Shown here: positions 1-8,087 of the stretch, one piece after another
Numbering within the stretch: the stretch's first letter is position 1
Layout of the letters: the number at the start of each line of letters is the position of its first letter
NCBI GenBank assembly: GCA_030627905.1
Contig: DAOVRZ010000070.1
Coordinates: 1 to 31,077, forward strand
DNA length: 31,077 nt
Direction: 5' to 3'
Origin: JAGMES01 sp023128035
GTDB taxonomy: Bacteria > Bacillota > Halanaerobiia > DY22613
Made by a program: the position numbers and the translations under genes
Notes under the pieces: model-generated
What the model saw: the letters and a program-made list of their open reading frames with translations, nothing else
What the model was told of the DNA's origin: nothing
Databases searched by the model: none

Positions 1-272
1 AAAATTTTATATGCTATTATAATGAACATTTAGCAAAACCTTTTAAATGGACATATTCTGGAAAAGTTTTATGTGAGTAATCTGCAAAACCTTCCAAAAT
101 AAAGAAATTCCTAAAAACATTAAGCAAAGTTTTTTATTTTTAAATGTAAAAATATTGATTTAATGAAAAAATCTACGCATATAAAATAATGTCTATATTT
201 TAGAATATATATTTTAAAATATAGGGTTTAATTAAGCTATGCTGCACTAGTAGTAATGATTTAATTGTAAAG
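1..272. other. AT-rich intergenic region, no gene recognised
   Basis: I see no gene in this stretch. It is very AT-rich, with stop codons in every frame. The one structure I can point to is an inverted repeat with 10-bp arms at 193-202 (CTATATTTTA) and 215-224 (TAAAATATAG) around a 12-nt AT spacer. It could be a weak hairpin or protein site. The missing 5' half of the following truncated gene is not found here in any frame. Confidence 0.5.
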
Positions 273-1016
273 ATGATTACAGAGGGTGTTGAAGTAAAAG
301 AAGATTTAGAAGAATTGATTCAAGAAAGAACCTTAAAAAAAGAGATTTATGAAAACATTGTATACAATGAAATTGAAAGTCATAATGATTCGATCTGGAG
401 TTTCTTTTTATTTAGTGGTAATCTAACAGTTGAAAAAACAGAGAGAGTTAGAGGTAGATTATATTGTGATTTGAAAATTCCTAACATTGAGGTTCAATAT
501 CTTTATGAAGAGATTATTATGAGTTGGTTTAGAAATAGTATAAAGAATAAAGAAGTTGATTTATTGTTTAAAAGTTTGATAGAAGGCGATATTGAGACAT
601 TTGAACTACTATTTAAAAAATTTGTTTTAAATAGTATGAGTATCTTTGATACGGGTGCAGAGCCTGAAAAGGTTTATCATGCTTTTGTGTTAGGCATGCT
701 GGTGTATTTAAATAATGAATACGAGATTAAATCCAATCGTGAGAGTGGATATGGACGATATGATGTGATGATGATTCCACGAAATAAAGAAAATGCAGGA
801 ATTATACTTGAGTTTAAAAAAGTAAGGAAAAACGAAACTTTAAAAGAAGCAGCAGAGAAGGCATTAGATCAAATTAACGATAGAAAGTATCGGCAAGAAT
901 TGCTAGATAGAGAAATAATAAAGATTATTGAGCTAGGTTTAGCATTTGAAGGAAAGAATGTGCTAATTTTAGAAAGGAAAATTCAGAACCCCCTTGACAA
1001 ATATTCCATAGAATAG
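273..1016 (+). pseudogene. 5'-truncated remnant of an AAA-ATPase-like / PD-(D/E)XK nuclease family protein
   Basis: The 247 codons match the C-terminal part of a widespread family in which an N-terminal AAA-ATPase-like domain is followed by a PD-(D/E)XK nuclease-superfamily domain (PDDEXK_9 type). Seen in sequence: a KIPN..V stretch near residue 70, a YHAFVLGML segment near 137, then SNRESGYGRYD (nuclease Asp) and ILEFKK (the E-x-K pair). Full-length members are usually over 500 residues, so the ATPase half with its Walker motifs is missing. The ATG at 273 has no convincing ribosome binding site. The last codons overlap the -35 element and spacer of the valS-operon promoter, so the 3' end may also be abnormal. 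I call it a decayed gene. The role of intact members is not established. Confidence 0.7.
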
Positions 1017-1022
1017 TATTAT
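994..1022 (+). promoter_or_regulatory. Sigma-A-type promoter of the T-box/valS transcription unit
   Basis: A perfect -35 box TTGACA (994-999) is followed by a 17-nt spacer and TATTAT (1017-1022). This predicts a start near 1029, just upstream of T-box Stem I. The -35 box and spacer lie inside the last codons of the upstream remnant gene. Confidence 0.75.
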
Positions 1023-1050
1023 AAAAAATAACAACTTCATAATTTTAAAG

Positions 1051-1319
1051 GCTAGGAATGAGAGGAGTAGATCAATGGAACACTCCCAGAGAAGGAGGTT
1101 CATCGGCTGAAAGGCCTCCTGTGGAAAGTTGATTGAAGGTCGCTCAGGAGTCACTAGATTGAATGGAGTAGGTCTGGTCGGATTGCAAACCGTTATTTTG
1201 CATTGAGTGCTGTGCCGATTTACGAGGCACAGAATGAAGGTGGTACCGCGGAAGATAAGTTCTCTTTCGTCCTTTTTAACGCAATTGCGTTTAAGGATGA
1301 AGAGAACTTTTTTATTTTT
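1051..1319 (+). promoter_or_regulatory. T-box riboswitch leader, valine (tRNA-Val) type
   Basis: A full T-box architecture is visible. Stem I is closed by TGAG (1059-1062) with CTCA (1143-1146), continues with ATCAA (1071-1075) with TTGAT (1129-1133), and ends in AGGAGG (1093-1098) with CCTCCT (1115-1120). The 3' side of the specifier bulge carries GTC (1139-1141), a valine codon, followed by a purine. A Stem III-like hairpin is CTGTGCC (1210-1216) with GGCACAG (1226-1232). The T-box core GGTGGTACCGCG (1239-1250) contains TGGT, which suits a tRNA ending ACCA. A terminator competes with it downstream. Known mechanism: uncharged tRNA-Val stabilises the antiterminator. The specifier agrees with the downstream valS. 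The outer start is approximate. Confidence 0.93.
1257..1319 (+). terminator. T-box-controlled intrinsic terminator
   Basis: The left arm 1257-1278 pairs almost perfectly with the right arm 1291-1309, across a loop region that holds the small palindrome ACGCAATTGCGT. A T-rich tract (1308-1319) follows. The CGTCCTT segment (1269-1275) can pair with the AAGG just before the T-box core instead, giving the mutually exclusive antiterminator. Confidence 0.9.
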
Positions 1320-1343
1320 ACTTTAATAAAGGGGGAGATGAGA

Positions 1344-1877
1344 ATGGGTGAGTTCCACTTAAAGGATGGTCGAAGATGCATCTTTGAAGAACCTACAGAA
1401 TCTGCAGCAGCTGAAATGATAGATTATGTGAAGCAGGTTGGTGATGAAACTGATAATCTAACCTTTAATAGTAAAGAATTTAGTTTAAGTGTTGAAGATG
1501 AGGCTAGATTCCTAAAAAGTCAACATGCCAGTGAAACATCTTTTATGCTGGTAGTGAGAATTGAAGGAAAGATTGTTGCTAGTTTGGGTATGCAGTCAAA
1601 TCCAAGAAATCGTTTGCGACACAGAGGCACCTTTGGTGTTTCGGTTTTAAAAGAGTGTTGGGGATTGGGAATCGGTACTTTATTGATAGAAGAGATGATC
1701 AGAAAGGCCAAATCTATAGGAATTACAAAGCTTAATTTAAAAGTTAGAACAGATAACTATAAAGCTATTGACCTTTATAAGAGAATCGGGTTTATCGAAG
1801 AAGGTAAAGAGTCTCGTGGTATGAGAATTAATGGTGAATATGTAGATTTTATTTTAATGGGATTAATATTAGATTAG
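1344..1877 (+). CDS. GNAT-family N-acetyltransferase
   Basis: A 177-residue GCN5-related acetyltransferase, expected to transfer an acetyl group from acetyl-CoA to an amine. The acetyl-CoA signature is the W-G-L-G-I-G-T segment around residue 108, followed by a helix and a typical C-terminal motif (NYKAIDLYKRIGF, then EEGKE and GEYVDFILMGL), as in RimI/RimL-like enzymes. The start at 1344 is chosen because GGGGGAG (1331-1337) sits at correct spacing. A longer reading from 1203 would run through the T-box and terminator and is not credible. The gene lies between the valine T-box and valS, so it should be co-regulated by valine-tRNA charging. Its substrate cannot be told from sequence. Confidence 0.9.
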   Translation: MGEFHLKDGRRCIFEEPTESAAAEMIDYVKQVGDETDNLTFNSKEFSLSVEDEARFLKSQHASETSFMLVVRIEGKIVASLGMQSNPRNRLRHRGTFGVSVLKECWGLGIGTLLIEEMIRKAKSIGITKLNLKVRTDNYKAIDLYKRIGFIEEGKESRGMRINGEYVDFILMGLILD

Positions 1878-1891
1878 GGAGGTAGATGAAA

Positions 1892-4546
1892 ATGGCAAAA
1901 GAGTTAAGTAAGACGTATGATCCAGCACAGGTAGAAGAAAAGTGGTATCAGCATTGGGTGGAAAAGGGGTATTTTGAAGCAGAAGTAGATCATTCTCGCA
2001 AACCTTATTCGATTATGATGCCACCGCCAAATATTACTGGTCAGCTCCATATGGGGCATGCTCTGGATAATACTTTGCAGGATATTCTAATCAGATGGAA
2101 ACGGATGCAAGGTTATAGTGCATTATGGCTTCCAGGTACTGATCATGCTAGTATTGCGACAGAGGTGAAGGTTATTGAGCATGTTAAGAAAACTGAAGGT
2201 TTAAGTAAAGATGAACTAGGCCGTGAGGATTTTCTAAAACGCGCTTGGGAGTGGAAAGAGGAGTATGGTGGTAGAATTACCAATCAACTTAAAAAATTAG
2301 GTTCTTCCTGTGATTGGTCTAGAGAACGGTTTACGATGGATGAAGGTTGTAGTAAAGCTGTTCGCGAAGTGTTTGTTCGTTTATATGAAAAGGGTCTTAT
2401 CTATCAAGGAAATTATATTGTTAACTGGTGTCCAGATTGTATGACAACTCTTTCAGATATAGAGGTTGAACACGAAGAGAAAGAAGGTAAGTTCTGGCAT
2501 ATTCGCTATAAAGTTAAAGATAGTGATGAGTTTATTGTAATTGCAACTACTCGTCCAGAAACGATGCTAGGTGATACTGCTGTTGCTGTTCATCCTGAAG
2601 ATGAGCGTTATAAACATTTGATTGGAAAGACTCTAATATTACCAATCATGGAAAGAGAGATTCATATTGTAGCTGATGAATATGTAGATAAAGATTTTGG
2701 AACTGGTTGTGTAAAGGTAACTCCTGCTCATGATCCTAACGACTTTGAAATAGGTATGCGTCATGATTTACCGATGATAAAAGTTATCGGTGATGATGCT
2801 GTGATGACTGAAGAGGCAGGAAAATACTATGGTATGGATCGTTATGAATGCCGTCAAGAATTGGTTAAAGAGTTAGAGGCATTAGGGAATCTTGTTAAAA
2901 TTGAAGATCATAGTCATTCTGTTGGTCAGTGTTATCGGTGTAATACTGTTATTGAGCCACTTGTATCTAAGCAATGGTTTGTAAAGATGAAGCCTTTAGC
3001 AGAACCTGCTGTTGCAGCTGTAAAGGAAGGAAAAACTAAATTTGTACCTGAACGGTTTACAAAAACTTATCTCAATTGGATGGAAAATATTCGTGATTGG
3101 TGTATTTCCCGTCAGCTCTGGTGGGGACACAGAATTCCTGTATGGTATTGTCAAGATTGTGGCGAAATGATCGTTTCTCGTGAAGATTTGACTGAGTGTA
3201 TCCACTGTGATTCAAAGAATATTAAACAAGATGAAGATGTTCTGGATACTTGGTTCAGTTCTGCTCTGTGGCCATTTTCTACTTTAGGTTGGCCTGATAA
3301 AACTCAAGATTTGGCATATTTCTATCCGACTGATGTTTTGGTAACAGGGCGAGATATTATCTTCTTTTGGGTAGCACGGATGATCTTCTCAGGAATCGCC
3401 CAGATGGGCCAGACCCCTTTCCACACAGTTTTCATCCATGGTCTTGTACGTGATGGTGAAGGTAGAAAGATGAGCAAATCATTAGGAAATGGTGTAGATC
3501 CACTTGAGATTATTAATCAGTTTGGTTCTGATGCTTTACGCTTTACTTTGATTACTGGTAATGCTCCTGGTAACGATATGCGCTGGCGTCAAGAGAAAGT
3601 GGAAGCAAGTCGGAATTTTGCCAATAAGATTTGGAATGCATCTCGCTTTGTTATGATGAATATAGGAGATGAAGATTTCAGAGATCTAAATCCAGCAGAT
3701 CTTAAGCTAGAATTAGCTGATCAATGGATTATCAGTCGGTTAAGCCGTACTATCAAGCAAGTTGATATGAACTTGGAAAAATATCTTTTCGGTGAAGCAA
3801 GTGCTGCACTTTACGAATTTATCTGGAGCGAGTTCTGTGATTGGTATATTGAATTGATCAAGCCAAGACTTTATCAAGATGAAAATCCAATGGCTAAAAA
3901 GACTGCATTGTATGTAGTTAGCACAGTTCTTGAGAAGACTTTAAGACTTCTTCATCCATTTATGCCATTCTTAACAGAAGAGATTTGGCAAGCTTTACCT
4001 CATGAAGGTAAGAGTATTATGTTGGCTGAATGGCCTACAGTAAAAGATGCTGAACTGAGTGATAAGATAGAGAATGAGATGGGTGTTATTATTGATATTA
4101 TCCGCTCGATCCGTAATGTTCGTGGTGAGAAAAAAGTAAACCCTGGTAAGCGGATTAAGGCGATTCTTCATCCAATGAGTGATGAGCAGATGGAGATTGT
4201 AAGCAAGGGTGCGGCGTATGTTGGGGGTCTGGCTAGGATTGAAGATTTAGAGATTGTTGCTGAATTGACCGAAAAACCAGCTAAATCTTCTGCTACAGTT
4301 GTTAATGGAGTTGAGATCATTCTTCCATTAGCTGGTATGATTGATCTAGATAAAGAAATTCAACGTCTTCAAAAAGAGATTGACGGTACTGAGAAAGAGA
4401 TTAATCGAGCGAAGGGTAAGTTAAACAATGAAGGATTTATCAAAAAAGCTCCAGCTCAATTAATTGAAGCAGAGAAAGAGAAAGTTGAAAAATATATAAT
4501 TCAGTTGAAAGCATTACAAGATCTGTTAGTTGAATTGAAAGGATAA
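1892..4546 (+). CDS. valS: Valyl-tRNA synthetase
   Basis: This class Ia aminoacyl-tRNA synthetase charges tRNA-Val and has 884 residues, a normal length. Visible signatures: the HIGH-type motif PPPNITGQLHMGHAL near residue 45, the editing (CP1) domain with TTRPETMLGDTAVAVHP near 220, zinc-type Cys pairs (WCPDC; CQDCGE and CIHC), the KMSKSLGN motif near 527, an anticodon-binding domain with WSEFCDWYIE, and the C-terminal coiled-coil arm typical of ValRS (last 65 residues or so). I choose ATG 1892 because AGGGAGG (1876-1882) lies 9 nt upstream. An in-frame ATG at 1886 is too close to it. The gene is the second in the T-box operon and is followed by a terminator hairpin. Confidence 0.98.
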   Translation: MAKELSKTYDPAQVEEKWYQHWVEKGYFEAEVDHSRKPYSIMMPPPNITGQLHMGHALDNTLQDILIRWKRMQGYSALWLPGTDHASIATEVKVIEHVKKTEGLSKDELGREDFLKRAWEWKEEYGGRITNQLKKLGSSCDWSRERFTMDEGCSKAVREVFVRLYEKGLIYQGNYIVNWCPDCMTTLSDIEVEHEEKEGKFWHIRYKVKDSDEFIVIATTRPETMLGDTAVAVHPEDERYKHLIGKTLILPIMEREIHIVADEYVDKDFGTGCVKVTPAHDPNDFEIGMRHDLPMIKVIGDDAVMTEEAGKYYGMDRYECRQELVKELEALGNLVKIEDHSHSVGQCYRCNTVIEPLVSKQWFVKMKPLAEPAVAAVKEGKTKFVPERFTKTYLNWMENIRDWCISRQLWWGHRIPVWYCQDCGEMIVSREDLTECIHCDSKNIKQDEDVLDTWFSSALWPFSTLGWPDKTQDLAYFYPTDVLVTGRDIIFFWVARMIFSGIAQMGQTPFHTVFIHGLVRDGEGRKMSKSLGNGVDPLEIINQFGSDALRFTLITGNAPGNDMRWRQEKVEASRNFANKIWNASRFVMMNIGDEDFRDLNPADLKLELADQWIISRLSRTIKQVDMNLEKYLFGEASAALYEFIWSEFCDWYIELIKPRLYQDENPMAKKTALYVVSTVLEKTLRLLHPFMPFLTEEIWQALPHEGKSIMLAEWPTVKDAELSDKIENEMGVIIDIIRSIRNVRGEKKVNPGKRIKAILHPMSDEQMEIVSKGAAYVGGLARIEDLEIVAELTEKPAKSSATVVNGVEIILPLAGMIDLDKEIQRLQKEIDGTEKEINRAKGKLNNEGFIKKAPAQLIEAEKEKVEKYIIQLKALQDLLVELKG

Positions 4547-4558
4547 TATCTAGAATTT

Positions 4559-4592
4559 AAGGAGGTAGGGTGATTTTCCCTGCCTCTTTAAT
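4559..4592 (+). terminator. Rho-independent terminator after valS
   Basis: A 12-bp stem with two G-T pairs: 4559-4570 pairs with 4578-4589 (core GGTAGGG with CCCTGCC), loop TGATTTT. The trailing T-run is short (CTTTAAT). The left arm and loop start are the same as in the terminator after dml. Confidence 0.8.
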
Positions 4593-4649
4593 GTTTGAAT
4601 CAAATTTTGACGATAACGTTCATTGGACTAAAAATAAATAAATGTATCA

Positions 4650-4678
4650 TTGAAGTCATAGAATGTGAATGATATAAT
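4650..4678 (+). promoter_or_regulatory. Sigma-A-type promoter for the ATPase/DUF4435 pair
   Basis: TTGAAG (4650-4655), a 17-nt spacer and a perfect TATAAT (4673-4678) predict a start near 4685. The roughly 100-nt leader before the ATPase start is AT-rich with no structure I can name. Confidence 0.7.
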
Positions 4679-4781
4679 TAAAAAGGAAGATTTAGTTAAA
4701 TTGATTGAATCATAAATATTTAATGAGCGATATAGATAAAATTATATTTATGAATATAAATCTATTGGGGGTGTTAAGTAA

Positions 4782-6083
4782 ATGCGGAGAATAAAACAAA
4801 TCGCTGTTACAAATTTATTTGGAAAATTTAAACATGTTATTCCTTTAAATATGGATGAACGTATGACGATTATTCATGGGCCAAACGGTTTTGGAAAAAC
4901 ATTTTTACTCAAAATGTTAAATGGGTTGTTTAGTTCGAAATATTATCTACTTTGTTCAATTCCTTTTGATGAATTTCGAGTAGATTTTGATGATAAAAGT
5001 AGTATTTTAGTAGAAAGAAGGGTTGAACAGGAAAGTAGCAGTAATGAAAATGATGTAAAGTTGAAGATTGGGTTATCTCGGTTCGATAAAAAAAGTCTAT
5101 CTTTTGAAATAAATGGAGATACACCTATTAATACAAACGATTACCTACAAAACGATATATTTAAATTAGAAAAAAAGATTTATTCTAAATACTTTGATAA
5201 TTTAGTAAAAACAGGCATCAAGGGTGAACTTGAAGAATGGAAAGATATTAAAATATCAGATCGTGTATTAAGACCTGATATTTATAATGAACCAAAATGG
5301 TGGAAAAATTATAAAAATTATACTAGTATTCATTTTATTGTAACTCAACGTTTAGGAAATATATCTAAAGAACCAACTGTAATTACATATTCTGAAGAAT
5401 TGGCTCTTTTAATTAAATCAACCCTTGGAAAGTATGCTGAACTTGCTCAATCCCTTGATAAAATTTTTCCAGCGAGATTGCTTAGCCAGAAAGATTCTTC
5501 AAACTCATTAGATTATGATAATCTATCAGTTGATGAGCTTCAAAAGGAGTTAAAAGAACTTGAAGAAAAACGTTCACGTTTAATGGAAATAGGGCTATTA
5601 GATAAAGATCATGAAGAAGATTTTCAACTTCCTTCACATATTGATGAGGGGACAAAGAATGTCTTAGCTATTTATATTCAAGATACGGATAAAAAACTTG
5701 GAGTTTTTGATGAGCTTGCTGATAAATTAGAAATGTTAAAAAAGATTATTAATGAACGTTTTCTATATAAGCAGATATCAATTAACAAAAAAGAGGGTTT
5801 TATCTTTATGTCTTCTGATGGAAATAGACTATCACCTGAAAAGTTGTCATCTGGCGAACAACATGAATTAGTTCTTATTTATGAACTATTATTTAAAGTA
5901 CAACCTGATTCACTTATTTTAATTGATGAACCAGAATTATCATTACATGTAGCTTGGCAAATTCAGTTCTTAAAAGACTTACACGCTATCACTATATTAG
6001 GTTCTTTTGATGTCTTAATCGCTACCCATTCACCACAGATCATTGATGATAGATGGGATTTGACAGTTGAATTAAGGGAGTAG
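4782..6083 (+). CDS. AAA/ABC-type ATPase, PARIS AriA-like
   Basis: A 433-residue soluble ATPase of the SMC/ABC-like AAA group. Motifs: Walker A GPNGFGKT (33-40), a charged helical, probably coiled-coil stretch near 250-275, an ABC signature-like LSSGEQ (355-360), Walker B LILIDEPE (378-385) followed by LSLH, and an H-loop ATHSPQ (H416). It starts at ATG 4782 after GGGGGTG. The DUF4435 gene follows within 6 nt. In known PARIS systems an ATPase of this type (AriA) assembles into a cage that holds the Toprim effector AriB until a phage trigger releases it. Pairing and domain content fit that here, but relatives such as AbiL-like or OLD-like ATPases are alternatives. Subfamily assignment is an inference. 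Confidence 0.85.
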   Translation: MRRIKQIAVTNLFGKFKHVIPLNMDERMTIIHGPNGFGKTFLLKMLNGLFSSKYYLLCSIPFDEFRVDFDDKSSILVERRVEQESSSNENDVKLKIGLSRFDKKSLSFEINGDTPINTNDYLQNDIFKLEKKIYSKYFDNLVKTGIKGELEEWKDIKISDRVLRPDIYNEPKWWKNYKNYTSIHFIVTQRLGNISKEPTVITYSEELALLIKSTLGKYAELAQSLDKIFPARLLSQKDSSNSLDYDNLSVDELQKELKELEEKRSRLMEIGLLDKDHEEDFQLPSHIDEGTKNVLAIYIQDTDKKLGVFDELADKLEMLKKIINERFLYKQISINKKEGFIFMSSDGNRLSPEKLSSGEQHELVLIYELLFKVQPDSLILIDEPELSLHVAWQIQFLKDLHAITILGSFDVLIATHSPQIIDDRWDLTVELRE

Positions 6084-6088
6084 GGTTG

Positions 6089-6841
6089 ATGAGAGAATAT
6101 CTCACAGGCAACCGGATTGCAAATGAAGTTCGTATGATGCGCTCTCAATATCAAGATTCGTTTTTGATTGTAGAAGGTAGTACAGATAAACTGTTATATA
6201 ATAATTTTTGTGATAGTGCAAAATGTAAGATAAAGGTGGCTAATAATAAAGATAATGCCCTAAATGCATTGAATATTCTTCAAAATGATGATTTCAAAGG
6301 TGTTCTGGCTATAGTAGATGCTGATTTTTCAAGATTAGATAAACCTATAGAAGATAATCCAGATTTACTTTTCACCGATACTCATGATCTTGAAACAATG
6401 CTTTTAAAATCCCCTGCGTTAGATAAAGTTCTTTCGGAATATGGTTCTGAAGATAAACTTTCTAATTTTAAAAATCTCCATAAAAAAGATGTTTCCGTAA
6501 GATTAGTTGAAAATGGACAATCACTCGGATATTTAAGATGGATATCGTTGTTGGATCAGCTTGCCCTGAAGTTTGAAGGGCTAAAATTTAGAAGTTTTGT
6601 GAATAAAGAAACCTTAAATATAGATATGCAAAAGTTAATCAAGGAAGTGAAAAATAACTCACAAAAGCCATCATTAAACGAAAAAGAAATTTTAGACAGA
6701 ATAGAAACTTTAAAAACTGATGGTCATGATTTATGGCAAGTTTGTTGTGGACATGATTTAATTTGTATTTTATCACTAGGGCTTTGTAAAGCAATTGGTT
6801 TTTGCAATACCAAAGAGGTTGAATCAGAAAATATAGAATGA
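6089..6841 (+). CDS. DUF4435 (Toprim-like) protein, PARIS AriB-like effector, truncated by an in-frame TGA
   Basis: The 250-residue product has the DUF4435 layout: FLIVEGSTDK (Toprim-type Glu29), AIVDADF (Asp77 and Asp79, the D-x-D pair) and THDLE (98-102), the acidic residues expected of a metal-dependent Toprim nuclease. Known AriB proteins cleave tRNA and act as abortive-infection effectors. ATG 6089 is preferred over TTG 6086 because GGGAG (6076-6080) is well spaced. The gene follows the ATPase by 5 nt, so they should be co-transcribed. The TGA at 6839-6841 is probably a nonsense change: the same frame stays open for 36 more plausible codons to a TAA that abuts a strong terminator. Whether the shortened protein is active is unknown. 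Confidence 0.82.
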   Translation: MREYLTGNRIANEVRMMRSQYQDSFLIVEGSTDKLLYNNFCDSAKCKIKVANNKDNALNALNILQNDDFKGVLAIVDADFSRLDKPIEDNPDLLFTDTHDLETMLLKSPALDKVLSEYGSEDKLSNFKNLHKKDVSVRLVENGQSLGYLRWISLLDQLALKFEGLKFRSFVNKETLNIDMQKLIKEVKNNSQKPSLNEKEILDRIETLKTDGHDLWQVCCGHDLICILSLGLCKAIGFCNTKEVESENIE

Positions 6842-6952
6842 AGTTTGCGATTGGCTTATGAATTTTCTTATTTTCGTAAGACAAAAGTTTATGAAGATAT
6901 ACTAAAGTGGGAAATGAGTCATGAGCTTTTTGAAATTTTATGTAAAAGATAA
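6842..6952 (+). other. Detached in-frame C-terminal tail of the DUF4435 gene
   Basis: Directly after the TGA the same frame reads 36 codons, beginning SLRLAYEFSYFRKTKVYEDI and ending with a Lys-Trp-Glu helix, then TAA at 6950-6952. An amphipathic segment with LRLAYE...YF..T..Y...LKWE looks like a genuine C-terminal helix and not random sequence. The TAA touches the terminator that begins at 6952, as expected for the original gene end. Confidence 0.7.
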
Positions 6953-6990
6953 AAAATCCTCTTCATGAAATGTGAAGAGGATTTTTATTT
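6952..6990. terminator. Strong rho-independent terminator, probably bidirectional
   Basis: Perfect 14-bp stem: 6952-6965 (AAAAATCCTCTTCA) pairs with 6973-6986, loop TGAAATG, then a T-rich tract. A-runs on the left make it usable from both strands. Confidence 0.92.
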
Positions 6991-7215
6991 TAGCAAAAAT
7001 TATAGATTTAAATTTTGATAAAAGTATAGTATAGTATAACAAAGGATGTATCAAAGTATAAATTTGTTTTAATCGAATATTTTAAATAAATTAAAGGATC
7101 TTTTTATAAATTTCATACAGAAATTTGATAAAACAAGGTGATTTTTGAAGGATGAATAGTAAAAATGTCGAAAGGAGTAAAATAACATATTTTTTTATGA
7201 GAGGGGGATTGGAAA

Positions 7216-8055
7216 ATGGATAATGTTTTATCTGCACTTTTGATCATAGCTCCATTTTTAAATGATTTAATCAATGATGATGTATGTGTAAGTATTAATA
7301 ATACAGATAAAGTATTAGCTTATTATCCGGCTAAAACTTTTGATTTAAAGACAAAAGTAGGGGCAAAGATAGGTGAAGATTGGCTTATTGCTAAGGCGAT
7401 GAGAGAAAAAAGAAAAATAGTTAAAGAACAGGATGATTCTGTAATTGGTATTCCTTATCTAGGAATCGCCCTTCCGATCATAGATAAATTTGGAAATGTA
7501 GTAGGTGGAGTTTCAGTTCTTCAATCAACAGAAAAACTTGTAAAGCTACAGGATATTGCAAATAAATTAACAGACTTTATAGATAATCTTACAAGCACAA
7601 TAGAGGAGATTTCTGCTGAATCGGAAGAACTTATTGCTACTACAGAAGAGCTAGCTTCAGTAAGTGAACAAACTACTAACCATGTAAGTGAAACTGGAGA
7701 GATTGCTGCTATCATTGAAAAGATATCTAAAAGAATTAATTTAATTGGATTGAATGCAGCTATTGAAGCTGCAAGAGTTGGAATTCATGGAAAAGGTTTT
7801 AAAGTTGTAGCTGATGAGATACGAAATTTGGCTGTTCAGAGCGACAAATCTTTAAAGAGAATAAATGATATTTTGGGAGTTATCCAAAATGAAATTGGTA
7901 GTTTGAATGATGGAGTAAGAATGATCAGTGATTCTAATAATAACCAGGCAACGGTTTTGGAATCTATTGCAAGAGAAATAGAAGATATAAGTCTTCTAAG
8001 CCATCATCTTTACGATTATGTTAAAGAGTTGACAGATGATGAGCAAAATGTTTGA
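7216..8055 (+). CDS. Soluble methyl-accepting chemotaxis-type signalling protein
   Basis: A 279-residue protein with no membrane segment. Residues 1-105 or so form a small ligand-sensing domain (ends IALPIIDKFGNVVGGVSVLQS). The rest is a short chemoreceptor signalling coil with the hairpin tip LNAAIEAARVGIHGKGFKVV and ADEIRNLAVQSDKS. The tip is the CheA/CheW contact region. The usual Glu in A-G-E-x-G-x-G-F is replaced by Ile. The start ATG 7216 follows GAGGGGGAT. The gene ends 32 nt before the sigma-54 activator, so they probably form one unit. Nicotinate or a pathway intermediate as ligand is only an inference from context. No other chemotaxis gene is present, so it would have to work with distant Che proteins. 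Confidence 0.85.
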   Translation: MDNVLSALLIIAPFLNDLINDDVCVSINNTDKVLAYYPAKTFDLKTKVGAKIGEDWLIAKAMREKRKIVKEQDDSVIGIPYLGIALPIIDKFGNVVGGVSVLQSTEKLVKLQDIANKLTDFIDNLTSTIEEISAESEELIATTEELASVSEQTTNHVSETGEIAAIIEKISKRINLIGLNAAIEAARVGIHGKGFKVVADEIRNLAVQSDKSLKRINDILGVIQNEIGSLNDGVRMISDSNNNQATVLESIAREIEDISLLSHHLYDYVKELTDDEQNV

Positions 8056-8087
8056 TTGAATTAATTTTTTTCTGGGAGGGATACCAG

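Noticed and set aside
1203..1343. An upstream extension of the acetyltransferase frame to 1203.
   Set aside because: It would translate the T-box core and its terminator. The ribosome binding site at 1331-1337 and the family start support 1344.
6842..6952. TGA at 6839-6841 read as selenocysteine.
   Set aside because: No stem-loop of the bacterial SECIS type is seen just downstream, and the family has no cysteine expected there that I know of; a nonsense change is simpler.
7015..7040. TTGATA and TATAAC with TAGTATAGTATAG between them as the promoter of the chemoreceptor gene.
   Set aside because: The spacer is only 14 nt, too short for a sigma-A promoter. I could not find a convincing alternative in 6991-7215.
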